DNA of 64,000 nt from Chryseolinea sp. H1M3-3 (GCF_029360725.1 NZ_JARKMY010000019.1:248001-312000); one strand, 5' to 3'. Shown: positions 27,377 through 37,509, numbered from the stretch's first letter. Made by a program: numbers and translations. The notes: generated from the sequence alone by a model not told the origin.

Positions 27377-29233
27377 ATGAAAATGGTTCGACATTTACTT
27401 TTATTTGTTTTGCTGTCCACTTCAGCCCTGGCGCAAAAAACACAAGATTCATTTCATAAGGTTGAGCCGCCGTTTTGGTGGATAGGAATGAAAAACACCA
27501 CCCTTCAAATTCTTTTTTATAACAAGGACGTAAATGTTTCTCAATACACTGCATCGATCGCTTACGACGGCGTTCAGCTGAAAGATGTTAAAAAGGTTTC
27601 TAATTCGCATTACTTGTTTCTTACATTGGAAATAGCACCAAGTGCAAAGGCCGGAAACGTACCGATTCAATTCTCGAACGGAAAGAAAAAGATTACGTAC
27701 CAGTATACGCTGAAAAACAAATCGACCGCTGATAACCGGATTAAAGGATTCGATGCTTCTGACGTAATTTATTTGATCATGCCCGACCGGTTTGCCAACG
27801 GCGATGTAAAAAATGATTCGCTGCCTGGAATGTTGGAAGGCGCACAAAGATCAAAACCAGAAGGCAGGCATGGGGGTGACCTCAAAGGGATTTCTGATCA
27901 CTTAGAATACATCAAAGACCTTGGTGTAACTGCGATATGGCTGAACCCTGTACTTGAAAACAATCAACCCTATTCCAGTTATCACGGATATGCCATCACC
28001 GACCTTTATCAGGTTGACAGGCGCTTTGGTTCGAACGAAGATTATATATCCTTTATCAACAAAAGTCACCAGCTTGGATTGAAAGTGATTCAGGATATGG
28101 TCATGAATCATATCGGCAGTTATCATTGGCTGGCAAAGGACCTTCCCGAAAAAAATTGGATCCATCAGTTCCCGGAATTTACACGATCCAATTATCAGGG
28201 TACCGTTGTTTCCGACCCATATCAATCAGCGTACGATGCAAATCTTATCAGCAATGGATGGTTTGATACCACTATGCCTGACGTAAATCAAACTGATCCA
28301 CTTTTTGCGACCTACCTGATTCAAAACACGCTGTGGTGGATTGAGCATTCTGGCATCGACGGAATCCGGATGGATACTTATCCTTATCCAGACAAAAACT
28401 TTATGGCAAGTTGGGTGAAGGATGTGATGTACGAGTATCCTTCATTTAATATTGTTGGCGAAGTGTGGATCGATAACATCGCGACGACCGCCTATTGGCA
28501 GAAGGGTTCGAAGAATTCGGATGGATATGAATCTACTTTACCTGCTGTCACCGACTTTCCACTTTGCTTTTCAATCCCCAAAGCATTGAATGAACCCGGC
28601 AGTTGGGACACCGGCATGCGGCGGCTGTACAATGTGCTAAGCCAGGATTTTGCGTACCCGAATGCAAATGGTAATCTGATTTTTTTAGACAATCATGACA
28701 TGACGCGGATATATCTTTCGCTGCAGCGTGATATGCGGAAAATGAAAATGGCATTAGCTTTTTTATTAACGACAAGAGGAATTCCTCAATTGTATTACGG
28801 CACGGAGTTACTAATGGATGGCGATGGTGGTTATCATCCCAATGTTCGAAAGGATTTTCCAGGGGGATGGAATGGTGATCCCGCTAATGCTTTTTCAGCA
28901 TCAGGACGGACGCCCGAGCAAAATGAAATTTATGATTACCTGAAAAATCTTTTGCATTGGCGTAAATCTGAGCCGACCGTTTATGCTGGTAAGCTAACAC
29001 ACTACATTCCGGAGGATAACATTTATGTGTACTTCCGCCATTACGAAGACAAAGCCATCATGGTAGTTCTTAATGCCAACGATATGAAGAAGGAACTTGT
29101 GACCGAACGATTTCATGAGCACATGAAACCGTTTGTTTCAGCCGTCGATATTCTAACACAGAAAAGACTCGAATCCCTTAATTCTATTACTTGTCCATCC
29201 TGGGGGATCCTGATTTTAGAACTTCAAAAGTAA
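27377..29233 (+). CDS. GH13 neopullulanase/cyclomaltodextrinase-like amylase (SusA-type)
   Basis: An exported amylase of about 618 residues. The start at 27377 (MKMVRHLLLFVLLSTSALAQ) gives a proper signal peptide; the frame upstream to 27302 is a CA-rich leader. N-terminal Ig-like cyclomaltodextrinase domain (about 22-115, PFWWIGMKNTTLQ), then the GH13 barrel starting DVIYLIMPDRFANGD, then a small C-terminal beta domain. Catalytic residues: nucleophile D333 (GIRMDTYPY), acid/base E362 (VGEVW) and D441 (DNHD). The MPDRFANGD block and N-terminal domain are typical of the SusA/neopullulanase group that cuts imported maltodextrins in the periplasm. It has no lipobox and no sorting domain, so it is probably periplasmic. 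It follows the secreted GH13 gene by 94 bases and ends the operon. Confidence 0.92.
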   Translation: MKMVRHLLLFVLLSTSALAQKTQDSFHKVEPPFWWIGMKNTTLQILFYNKDVNVSQYTASIAYDGVQLKDVKKVSNSHYLFLTLEIAPSAKAGNVPIQFSNGKKKITYQYTLKNKSTADNRIKGFDASDVIYLIMPDRFANGDVKNDSLPGMLEGAQRSKPEGRHGGDLKGISDHLEYIKDLGVTAIWLNPVLENNQPYSSYHGYAITDLYQVDRRFGSNEDYISFINKSHQLGLKVIQDMVMNHIGSYHWLAKDLPEKNWIHQFPEFTRSNYQGTVVSDPYQSAYDANLISNGWFDTTMPDVNQTDPLFATYLIQNTLWWIEHSGIDGIRMDTYPYPDKNFMASWVKDVMYEYPSFNIVGEVWIDNIATTAYWQKGSKNSDGYESTLPAVTDFPLCFSIPKALNEPGSWDTGMRRLYNVLSQDFAYPNANGNLIFLDNHDMTRIYLSLQRDMRKMKMALAFLLTTRGIPQLYYGTELLMDGDGGYHPNVRKDFPGGWNGDPANAFSASGRTPEQNEIYDYLKNLLHWRKSEPTVYAGKLTHYIPEDNIYVYFRHYEDKAIMVVLNANDMKKELVTERFHEHMKPFVSAVDILTQKRLESLNSITCPSWGILILELQK

Positions 29234-29362
29234 AATGGATGCAACCGATTTAAATTAAAATAAATGAACTTTTTCACTTATTATTCCCTGAATTTTATTT
29301 ACTTGACGAAAGGGAGAAACCCAAGCTCCCAGTTAGTCATTAACCTAAACCCAAACAGCCGT

Positions 29363-32300
29363 ATGAGAACATTTTATCTGTCTTTTTGCAGGTATGCATC
29401 GGTTCTAGTGCTTCTACTTATTGCTACGACAGCATGGTCGCAGAGTAAGACCGTTACCGGAAAGGTAACTGCAGAAGAAGATGGAACCGGTATCCCTGGT
29501 GTAAACGTATTAGAAAAGGGTACCAGCAATGGTACGGTCACTGATGCAAGCGGAAATTATAGTATGACGATCCAAAGTGGCGCCACACTGATTTTTTCAT
29601 TCGTCGGTTATGTATCGCAGGAAGTACCAATAGGGAATCAAACGACTCTCGATGTTAGCCTCAAGTTGGACGTGACGTCCCTAAGTGAAGTGGTTGTGAT
29701 CGGATATGGTACGCAAGAGAAAAAGGAATTGACAAGTGCCGTTACCAGTGTTAAATCAGAAGATTTTAACCGGGGGACTGTAAATGATCCCGCCCAATTA
29801 TTGCAAGGGAAAGTGGCCGGATTAAACATCGCCAGAGCTGGAAATGACCCCAATGGTGGTTTCAATATCAGACTCAGAGGTATTGCGAGTTTTGGTGCCA
29901 ATACGGAGCCTCTCGTAGTAATCGACGGGGTAATCGGTGGATCATTAAGCACGGTCGATCCCAACGACATCGCGTCTATCGATATTTTGAAAGACGGTTC
30001 TGCTGCAGCAATTTATGGTTCACGTGGTGGAAGTGGTGTTATTCTTATTACTACTAAAACCGGAAAAGCAGGAAAATTTACCGTCGAATATAATGGCTCG
30101 GTTGCCGTGGAAGATATCGGTCGGACAATCAAAGTGATGACGGCAGATGAATATAGAGGTGTTGCTGGCGCAAAGGATTTTGGATCTAGTACGGATTGGC
30201 TGGATGAAGTCACGCAGACCGGTAGCTATCATGTTCATAATCTGTCTTTAGCAGGTGGCGCTGGCGGGACTGCTTTCAGAGGATCATTTAATATACGAGA
30301 TGCTACGGGTATTGCTATCAATTCGGGGTTCAATCAAATCAATGGCCGATTTAACCTGACGCAGAAAGCGTTGAATGATAAGGCTACCTTTACAGTGAAC
30401 TTGTCTACCACGAGAAAAGAAGCTGAGTTCGGCTTTTTAGAATCACTTCGATACGCTATTATTTCAAATCCCACCATGCCAGTTCATGATAATAGATTGG
30501 CCGCCGATAGTGAAACAGGTGGTGGAGAATACGGGGGTTATGCTGAACGCGGTATCTTTGATTACTTCAATCCTGTTTCCATTGCAGAACAAAACAAGAA
30601 TGATGGGGTTGATACGCGACTAATTGCCAGTTTAAGAGCAGAATACGATTTTAGCGATATCATTCCTGGAATACGTGCATCCGTCTTCTATTCTCAACAA
30701 AATGAATCAGAAATCAGAGGTCAGTACTATGCGAAAACTTCTAAATGGATTGGGGCAAATAGAAATGGTTTGGGGAACCGATTAACCAAGCAGATGTTCA
30801 CGCAACTTTTTGAGACTACACTTAATTATGACAAAGATTTTGGCGGCGCTAACCTGGCCATCTTAGGAGGTTATTCCTATCAGGATTTTAAGAATGAGGG
30901 TTTTGGAATGCAGGGCGGAAATTTCTTAACCGATGCGCTTGCCAATTTTAACATGGAAACTGCGTTGGACTTTGACCGAGGTCTAGGGCAAATTGTAAGC
31001 TACACAAATACAAATAAGCTAGTAGCATTCTTTGGACGAGCTAATCTGAACGTCAACGGTAATTACTTTCTCTCTGTAAGTGGTAGATATGAAGGCTCTT
31101 CTAGATTTGGCGCAAATAACAAATGGGGTATTTTTCCCGCAGCAAGTGCTGGTGTGACACTGAGTAACCTCTTTGATATTCCAGCTGTAAATACCTTAAA
31201 ATTGCGTGCCAGCTATGGTGTTACCGGTAATCAGCCACGCGATTCATATCTTTCTCTTCCGAGGCTAAGACAGACAGGATATTTCTATTACAACGGTGGA
31301 TATATACCAAGTTATGGCCCCGCAAGTAATGCGAATCCAGATTTACAATGGGAAACGAAGGCAGAGTTCGACTTCGGACTGGACTTTGCTATGTTAGATA
31401 GCCGGTTGACTGGAACTGCCGATTACTACATTAGAAGTACAAAGGATTTGTTAATTTCCGTGGATGTACCAGTTCCGCCAAATCTTTTTCCGCAAACCTT
31501 AGTGAATATTGGCGAGCTTGAGAACCAGGGGTTCGAACTGGCGCTTAATTATTTAGCCATAAACAAATCTAATCTAACGTGGTCTACTGGCGTGAATTTA
31601 GCCACGATGAAAACAAAGGTTGTTAGCTTAAGCTCAGCTGAATTTTCCGTTGGAGAAGGTGGCGTCCAGTACCGGGCGAATATGGGGTCACCTGGCCAGA
31701 ATGATACAAGGTTGGTTCGTGTGAAAGAAGGCGATGAGCTTGGACAACTTTGGGGACCGATTCAGGAAAGTGTAAGCGCTGACGGAAATTTAGTCTTTAA
31801 AGACTTAAATGGCGATGGCACATTCTGTAATTGCGACGACGATAAGACCGTTATTGGTAATGGTTTGCCAAAACTGACGATGGGCTGGAATAACTCTTTT
31901 ACATTCGGCAACTGGGATGCGACGATCTTTTTACGCGGTTCTTTCGGTCATGATCTGCTCAATAGCTATAGAGGATTTTATGAGAATACTGAGCCGACAA
32001 CTGTAGTTAACTACAATATCGTTAACACGAAAAATTTTGATCCAAACATTAAAAAAGCAACTGTAAATAATACCCACGTCGAAAAAGCTGATTTTGTAAA
32101 GCTGGACAATATGTCCATTGGATACAGTCTGCCATTAGAAGGGAAAGCCTTGAACAGGTTCCGAGTTTATGTGGCCGCACAAAATCTCTTTGTGATTACT
32201 AACTACACGGGTGTTGATCCTGAGGTGCGTTATGTTGATACAAATGATGTAGACCCGAACGGATTTTTCCCTGACTTGCCTGACCCTCTTTCTCCTGGTG

Positions 32301-32365
32301 TAGAAAGAAGGGGAACGTACTTCACGACAAGAACTTTTACACTGGGCGTGAATCTTGGCTTTTAA
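29363..32365 (+). CDS. Second SusC-family TonB-dependent transporter, substrate unknown
   Basis: An outer-membrane transporter of 1000 residues from the ATG at 29363 (MRTFYLSFCRYASVLVLLLI, signal peptide ending AWSQ). The upstream part of the open frame has no signal features. The carboxypeptidase-like domain is very close to that of the first SusC (VTGKVTAEEDGTGIPGVN, then VLEKGTSNGTVTDA), as is the plug, with DGSAAAIYGSRGGSGVI. The barrel is much more diverged. It ends with the aromatic barrel signal (NLGF). It pairs with the SusD 18 bases downstream. No hydrolase gene belongs to this pair; the next genes, after a terminator, are the double-propeller lipoproteins. The substrate cannot be inferred; a leader sequence of 129 bases separates it from the amylase gene. 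Confidence 0.92.
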   Translation: MRTFYLSFCRYASVLVLLLIATTAWSQSKTVTGKVTAEEDGTGIPGVNVLEKGTSNGTVTDASGNYSMTIQSGATLIFSFVGYVSQEVPIGNQTTLDVSLKLDVTSLSEVVVIGYGTQEKKELTSAVTSVKSEDFNRGTVNDPAQLLQGKVAGLNIARAGNDPNGGFNIRLRGIASFGANTEPLVVIDGVIGGSLSTVDPNDIASIDILKDGSAAAIYGSRGGSGVILITTKTGKAGKFTVEYNGSVAVEDIGRTIKVMTADEYRGVAGAKDFGSSTDWLDEVTQTGSYHVHNLSLAGGAGGTAFRGSFNIRDATGIAINSGFNQINGRFNLTQKALNDKATFTVNLSTTRKEAEFGFLESLRYAIISNPTMPVHDNRLAADSETGGGEYGGYAERGIFDYFNPVSIAEQNKNDGVDTRLIASLRAEYDFSDIIPGIRASVFYSQQNESEIRGQYYAKTSKWIGANRNGLGNRLTKQMFTQLFETTLNYDKDFGGANLAILGGYSYQDFKNEGFGMQGGNFLTDALANFNMETALDFDRGLGQIVSYTNTNKLVAFFGRANLNVNGNYFLSVSGRYEGSSRFGANNKWGIFPAASAGVTLSNLFDIPAVNTLKLRASYGVTGNQPRDSYLSLPRLRQTGYFYYNGGYIPSYGPASNANPDLQWETKAEFDFGLDFAMLDSRLTGTADYYIRSTKDLLISVDVPVPPNLFPQTLVNIGELENQGFELALNYLAINKSNLTWSTGVNLATMKTKVVSLSSAEFSVGEGGVQYRANMGSPGQNDTRLVRVKEGDELGQLWGPIQESVSADGNLVFKDLNGDGTFCNCDDDKTVIGNGLPKLTMGWNNSFTFGNWDATIFLRGSFGHDLLNSYRGFYENTEPTTVVNYNIVNTKNFDPNIKKATVNNTHVEKADFVKLDNMSIGYSLPLEGKALNRFRVYVAAQNLFVITNYTGVDPEVRYVDTNDVDPNGFFPDLPDPLSPGVERRGTYFTTRTFTLGVNLGF

Positions 32366-32383
32366 AAATAAATGATTACGAAC

Positions 32384-33997
32384 ATGAAAAAATCAATAAA
32401 GCGAATTATAACGGTAGGGCTAGGGATCACATGCTTCACGATGTCCTGTACGAATCTTGATGAAGAAGTGTACGATACTGTCATTGCAGATAAATTCTTT
32501 AAAACGGAGGATGAATTTATTGCATCCCTGGGTCAGGCCTACTCCTCATTTGGCGGCATTGGAAATCACTCAAACTTATGGTCAATCAATGAGATCTCAA
32601 GTGATGAAATAGTTGTGTCCACAAAAGGAGGGGATTGGTATGATGGTGGCGTGTTACTCCAATTGCATGAGCATAAGTTTGCCCCTGATAACGGTTTCTT
32701 CAATAATGCATGGACGTTTATTTACGGTGGTATTAATGCTTGTAATCGTCTCATATTCCAGTTCAAAGCCCTGGGCACGCCTGAAGCTGAAGCTTTTATA
32801 ATAGAACTTCGTGCCGTTCGTGCACTTTGGTATTATTGGGCAGTTGATGCGTTTGGGAATGTTCCGTTGGTGGTAGATTTTGAAGATGCTGAGCCACCGG
32901 CAACAGCGTCGCGTCAGGAAGTATTCAATTTTATTGAAAGTGAGTTAAATGAAGTGATACCATTATTACCCACGGCAAAAGATGCATCGACCTATGGTCG
33001 AATGACTAAATGGTCTGCGCTCGCAGTAAGATGCAAGCTCTATCTGAACGCCGGCGTATATACAGGCACTCCACAGTGGCAAAAAGCAGCGGATGACGCG
33101 AATGAAATCATCACCAACGGTGGCTATATGTTGGAAGATGATTATAAGTCGAACTTTGCTGCCAACAATGCCCGCTCAACAGAAAACATCTTTGTTTATC
33201 CTTACGATAAGGTGTTCGCACCTGGCTTCAATTGGATCGCAATGACACTTTCTGTCGCCAGCACCCCGACCCTGAATTTAACGTTTCAACCCTGGAATGG
33301 ATATCAGACCGTGGAAGAGTTTTATAACTCGTACATAGATCCCGCTCAGAATCCAGGACCTCAGGGCCCCGTTTGGAAAGGCCTTACCAAAGACCTTAAT
33401 CAGGACGGCATCTCAGATGATGTAGGTACACAAGATCTCCGGTTGTCCAACTTTATTGTCGGGCCACAGTACAATCAAGACGGAACACGTACTCTCGATG
33501 GAGGTTTTGAAGCAAATGATTTCGATGGAGCCCCCGTCACGTTCACGCCGCAGTTGAACGAGATATATCCACAAGGTTTGAGACAAGCAGGTGCTCGAAT
33601 CGGCAAGTATGAGTTTGAAGTTGGTAGCACTGAAAATATGAGCAACGACTTCGTTATCTTCAGATTGTCAGATATCATATTATCTCTTGCTGAAGCAAAA
33701 CATCGCTTAGGGCAAACCGCTGAAGCTTTAATATTGGTAAATACCATTCGGGAAAGAGCAGGGGTAGATCCATATCTTACCCTGACAGACGACCTTCTTT
33801 ATGCTGAAAGAGGACGTGAAATGTATGCTGAAATGACGCGCAGGCAAGATCAGATCCGCTTTGGTAAATGGGATGATGCGTGGTGGGAAAAAGACGTGAG
33901 TGCACCTCACTACCAATTGTTCCCAATTCCAAAAGCACAGCTTGATGCTAATGATAAGCTTGTGCAAAACCCTGGCTACCCGGGTGCCGGAGGATAA
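32384..33997 (+). CDS. Second SusD-family lipoprotein
   Basis: Partner of the preceding SusC, 537 residues from the ATG at 32384 (MKKSIKRIITVG). Lipobox cysteine C22 (TMSCTNLDEE) is followed by acidic residues, suggesting surface export. RagB/SusD features: ELRAVRALWYYWAVDAFGNVPLV, FRLSDIILSLAEA, and the C-terminal block ERGREMYAEMTRRQDQIRFG with LFPIPKAQL. It differs from the first SusD in loops, so a different glycan is likely. A strong terminator starts 17 bases after the stop, so the pair forms a closed unit or is only weakly read through into the next array. Confidence 0.93.
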   Translation: MKKSIKRIITVGLGITCFTMSCTNLDEEVYDTVIADKFFKTEDEFIASLGQAYSSFGGIGNHSNLWSINEISSDEIVVSTKGGDWYDGGVLLQLHEHKFAPDNGFFNNAWTFIYGGINACNRLIFQFKALGTPEAEAFIIELRAVRALWYYWAVDAFGNVPLVVDFEDAEPPATASRQEVFNFIESELNEVIPLLPTAKDASTYGRMTKWSALAVRCKLYLNAGVYTGTPQWQKAADDANEIITNGGYMLEDDYKSNFAANNARSTENIFVYPYDKVFAPGFNWIAMTLSVASTPTLNLTFQPWNGYQTVEEFYNSYIDPAQNPGPQGPVWKGLTKDLNQDGISDDVGTQDLRLSNFIVGPQYNQDGTRTLDGGFEANDFDGAPVTFTPQLNEIYPQGLRQAGARIGKYEFEVGSTENMSNDFVIFRLSDIILSLAEAKHRLGQTAEALILVNTIRERAGVDPYLTLTDDLLYAERGREMYAEMTRRQDQIRFGKWDDAWWEKDVSAPHYQLFPIPKAQLDANDKLVQNPGYPGAGG

Positions 33998-34013
33998 AAA
34001 ATTTAACATACGC

Positions 34014-34048
34014 AAAAAAGCAAGTAGCTTCATGCTATTTGCTTTTTT
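34014..34048 (+). terminator. Rho-independent terminator after second susCD
   Basis: Arms AAAAAAGCAAGTAGC and GCTATTTGCTTTTTT pair over fifteen positions with one G-T, around the loop TTCAT, with the T-run built into the 3' arm. The A-run on the left would let it work in both directions. Confidence 0.88.
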
Positions 34049-34096
34049 GTTTTTTGGACCTGTATCCCACCCGTTAATTTGTGAAATGTTTTGACA

Positions 34097-34127
34097 TTGT
34101 AATGATTTTGACTAGCGTAGATTTTTG
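34097..34127 (+). promoter_or_regulatory. Candidate promoter of the double-propeller array
   Basis: TTG at 34097-34099, an 18-base gap, then TAGATTTT at 34118-34125, which matches TAnnTTTG at all but the last base. It lies between the susCD terminator and the first array gene, about 50 bases before the chosen start. Pattern match only. Confidence 0.35.
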
Positions 34128-34176
34128 TGAAATTGATTCTTAATTTTGAATTGGTTTGAATGCTGTGACTGTGGGA

Positions 34177-37100
34177 ATGCGATTGTATTTTAAGCTTATC
34201 TGTTCGATCATCCTTGTATTCTTAGGCTCCTGCTCTGTTCCGGAAAATAAAACTTCATCCGATACCTTATTTAAACTTCGCTCGCCTGAGGAAACCGGAA
34301 TTAACTTTATAAACCAGCTCGACTATACGGAGCAATTAAACACTTATACTTACAAGAACTTTTACAGCGGTGGAGGCGTTGGCCTCGGAGATTTTAATAA
34401 TGATGGCCTGATTGATATATTTTTTTCTGGAAACCTGGTTCCAAACAAATTGTATCTTAATAAAGGCAACTGGAAATTTGAAGACATTTCAACCACCTCC
34501 GGTGTCAGCATCAACGGAGTTTGGACAACCGGGATCAGTGTAGTAGATATTAATGGCGACGGGCTCTTGGATGTTTATCTATGCAAATCGGGACCACCCG
34601 GAGGCGCAAGAAGGCATAATGAATTATTTATTAATAATGGCGATCTTACGTTTACGGAAAGAGCCAAGGCGTATGGCCTTGCCTTTGAAGGTCTTTCTAC
34701 GCACGCGGCGTTTTTTGATTTCGATAAAGATGGCGACTTAGACTGCTATTTATTAAACAATTCTTTTCGATCTGTGGGTGGATATGACCTCCGCGTCGGG
34801 CAGCGAAATCTTCCCGATCCATCAGGGGGGAATAAACTTTTGAGAAATGATAACGGAAAATATGTTGACGTAAGCGAAAAAGCAGGCATCTACACGAGCG
34901 CAATCGGTTTTGGTTTAGGCATTACGATTGGCGACTTGAATAAAGATGGTTGGCAGGATATGTATGTGTCCAACGATTTTTTTGAAAAAGATTATTTATA
35001 CATCAACAATGCTGACGGAACATTTAAGGAATCGCTGGAAGAATACATGCAAGAGATAAGCCTTGGCTCGATGGGTGCAGACATGGCAGACATCAACAAT
35101 GATGCGTTTCCGGAAGTTTTTGTAACGGAGATGCTACCCGAACATGATGATCGACTAAAGACGACCACACAGTTTGAAAGTTGGGACAAATATAATTTGA
35201 ATTTGAAAAACGGATATTTCCGACAATTCAGCCGTAATGTTTTACAGTTCAACAATGGGAACAATACCTTCAGTGAAATTGCTCGGCTTTCAGGCGTCCA
35301 TGCGACTGACTGGAGTTGGGGCGCTTTAATTTTTGATATGGACAATGATGGGCAAAAAGATATTTTTGTTGCCAATGGAATTTATAAAGAGCTTTTGAAC
35401 CAAGACTATGTTAATTATGCTTCGAACCCAAAGTTTATACAGGAAATATCAAGCAAAAAAGAAGGCGTCATCACAAAATTGATCGATTCTATTCCGTCTA
35501 CGCCAATAAGCAACTATGTCTTTCATAACCAGGGTAACCTATCCTTTAAAAACAAGACAAGGGAATGGGGGCTGGATGTTCCCACGCATTCCAATGGATC
35601 GGCTTACGGCGATCTGGACAATGACGGCGACCTGGATTTGATTTTGAACAACGTCAATATGCCCTCGATGGTCTTTGAAAATCAGGCAAAACAAATATTG
35701 CCGCGCAATAACACGCTTTCATTTGTTATGCATGGGGACCAGGCTAATTCATTTGCGCTGGGCACAAAAATAACCATAAGAACAGGTAATCAATCAATTT
35801 ATCAGGAACTGTCACCGATGCGTGGGTTCATGTCAACTGTGGATAACCGGATTCATGTAGGCGTGGGTAATGTTGCCTTCGTCGATACAATTGTAGTAGC
35901 CTGGCCTAACGATAAGGTAACAATGTTATCGAATGTGAAATCCAATCAAGTTATTCACCTGTATCAAAAAGATGCATCGGTGATTACAAGACCAGATAGC
36001 GCAAAAAAAATTAACCAAACGATCTTCGACCCTATCCCTAAAAAGAAAGGCATCGCTTTTTGTCATGTTGAAAATGAATATGTCGATTTTGATCGAGATC
36101 GGCTATTATTTAATATGGTCTCAAACGAAGGCCCCTGTTTATGCACAGGCGACGTGAATGGTGATGGTCGCGAAGACTTTTATGTGGGAGGAGCCAAAGA
36201 TCAGTCGGGAAGGTTATTCATTCAAAAGCCCTCTGGGGCGTTTGCCGCCTCGGATACAACCGTTTTTGAAAAGGATAAGGAGTCCGAAGATACAGACTGT
36301 ATTTTTTTTGATGCTGACAGTAACGGTTCGCTCGACCTTTATGTGACCAGCGGTGGCGTGGAATTTTCCAGGAGTTCACCTGCGTTGCTCGATCGGCTTT
36401 ACCTTAATGATGGTAGCGGGAAACTCAAAAAAATTAATCAACCGTTGCCCGTGTCAACAAATTTTGAGAGTACGGGTACCGTTGTTTCAAATGATTATGA
36501 CAAAGATGGAGATCAGGATTTATTCGTCGGTGCAAGATTAATCCCATTTGCATATGGAACTCCAGCTAATGGCTACATCCTCAACAATGATGGAAAAGGG
36601 AATTTCACGAATGTAACAAAGACCATTGCTGTTCAAATCACTAAGTTGGGCATGATCACGGGCGCGCAATGGATTGATGTAAATAATGACGGTTTTCAGG
36701 ACTTGGTGATCGTAGGCGAATGGATGCCTATTAAAATATTCGTTCAGGAAAATGGCAAGTTTGTGGATCGGAGTTCCGAATATGGGTTCGACAAAACGGA
36801 AGGTTGGTACAATGCGATTGAAGCCGGTGATTTTAATAAGGATGGCTACGTTGACTTGGTAGTCGGAAATCACGGCATAAATTCTCGGTTCAAAGCGTCA
36901 AGAACCGAACCTGTGTCGATGTACATCAATGACTTTGATCAAAATGGAACTGTGGAGCATATCATAACACAATATGATAAGGGTAAGTCTTATCCAATGG
37001 TTCTTCGGCAGGATATGGTGACGCAAATCCCGTCGCTGAAAAAAAAATACCTGCGTTATAAGGATTATAAAGAAAAGACGATGGAAGAAATTTTCTCTGC

Positions 37101-37509
37101 CGATCAACGCCAGGGAACTACCGTATTGAATGCCTATTCATTTCAAACAGCGGTTTGGCTGAATACTGGAAAGTCGTCATTTCTTAAGATAGACTTGCCC
37201 ATTCAGGCACAATTTTTTCCTGTATATGCCCTTCATCTCGATGATTATGATTACAATGGCACCTTGGATATTTTAATGGGAGGAAACCTTCATAGGGCGA
37301 AACCAGAGACGGGTATTTATGCCGGTGGTTATGGCCTTCTTTTATCTGGCGACGGACACGGTGGATTTAAGGCTGTTGCTGCAGAAAAATCCGGGCTTAA
37401 AATAAAAGGTGAGATCCGGGGCTTCAGGAAGATAAATAATGGTGAAGGAGCAATATTACTGGTGGCTAAAAATAATGATACGATTGAAGTATTAAATTTA
37501 TCAAAATGA
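34177..37509 (+). CDS. Double seven-blade FG-GAP/VCBS lipoprotein with ASPIC/UnbV segment, copy 1
   Basis: A large surface-type lipoprotein of 1110 residues (start chosen at 34177, seven codons inside the frame, to give a clean signal peptide with lipobox C19 in LGSCSVP). It contains fourteen Asp-rich calcium-loop motifs of the DxNxDGxxD type. The first set of seven runs from DFNNDGLID to DLDNDGDLD, then comes an ASPIC/UnbV-like segment (MRGFMSTVDN, HVGVGNV, VVAWPND), then a second set of seven from DVNGDGRED to DYDYNGTLD. Such repeats fold as integrin-like beta-propellers, so two seven-blade propellers are expected. A conserved insert with TQIPSLKKKYL lies between loops 13 and 14. Bacteroidota homologues are annotated as VCBS or CRTAC1-family proteins, without known function. 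First gene of a closely packed operon. Confidence 0.88.
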   Translation: MRLYFKLICSIILVFLGSCSVPENKTSSDTLFKLRSPEETGINFINQLDYTEQLNTYTYKNFYSGGGVGLGDFNNDGLIDIFFSGNLVPNKLYLNKGNWKFEDISTTSGVSINGVWTTGISVVDINGDGLLDVYLCKSGPPGGARRHNELFINNGDLTFTERAKAYGLAFEGLSTHAAFFDFDKDGDLDCYLLNNSFRSVGGYDLRVGQRNLPDPSGGNKLLRNDNGKYVDVSEKAGIYTSAIGFGLGITIGDLNKDGWQDMYVSNDFFEKDYLYINNADGTFKESLEEYMQEISLGSMGADMADINNDAFPEVFVTEMLPEHDDRLKTTTQFESWDKYNLNLKNGYFRQFSRNVLQFNNGNNTFSEIARLSGVHATDWSWGALIFDMDNDGQKDIFVANGIYKELLNQDYVNYASNPKFIQEISSKKEGVITKLIDSIPSTPISNYVFHNQGNLSFKNKTREWGLDVPTHSNGSAYGDLDNDGDLDLILNNVNMPSMVFENQAKQILPRNNTLSFVMHGDQANSFALGTKITIRTGNQSIYQELSPMRGFMSTVDNRIHVGVGNVAFVDTIVVAWPNDKVTMLSNVKSNQVIHLYQKDASVITRPDSAKKINQTIFDPIPKKKGIAFCHVENEYVDFDRDRLLFNMVSNEGPCLCTGDVNGDGREDFYVGGAKDQSGRLFIQKPSGAFAASDTTVFEKDKESEDTDCIFFDADSNGSLDLYVTSGGVEFSRSSPALLDRLYLNDGSGKLKKINQPLPVSTNFESTGTVVSNDYDKDGDQDLFVGARLIPFAYGTPANGYILNNDGKGNFTNVTKTIAVQITKLGMITGAQWIDVNNDGFQDLVIVGEWMPIKIFVQENGKFVDRSSEYGFDKTEGWYNAIEAGDFNKDGYVDLVVGNHGINSRFKASRTEPVSMYINDFDQNGTVEHIITQYDKGKSYPMVLRQDMVTQIPSLKKKYLRYKDYKEKTMEEIFSADQRQGTTVLNAYSFQTAVWLNTGKSSFLKIDLPIQAQFFPVYALHLDDYDYNGTLDILMGGNLHRAKPETGIYAGGYGLLLSGDGHGGFKAVAAEKSGLKIKGEIRGFRKINNGEGAILLVAKNNDTIEVLNLSK

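Noticed and set aside
29241-29252. GCAACCGATTTA, a 9/12 match to the LacI operator core, upstream of the second susC
   Set aside because: The second half-site is lost and the sequence is AT-rich; such a match is expected by chance. Not listed as an operator.
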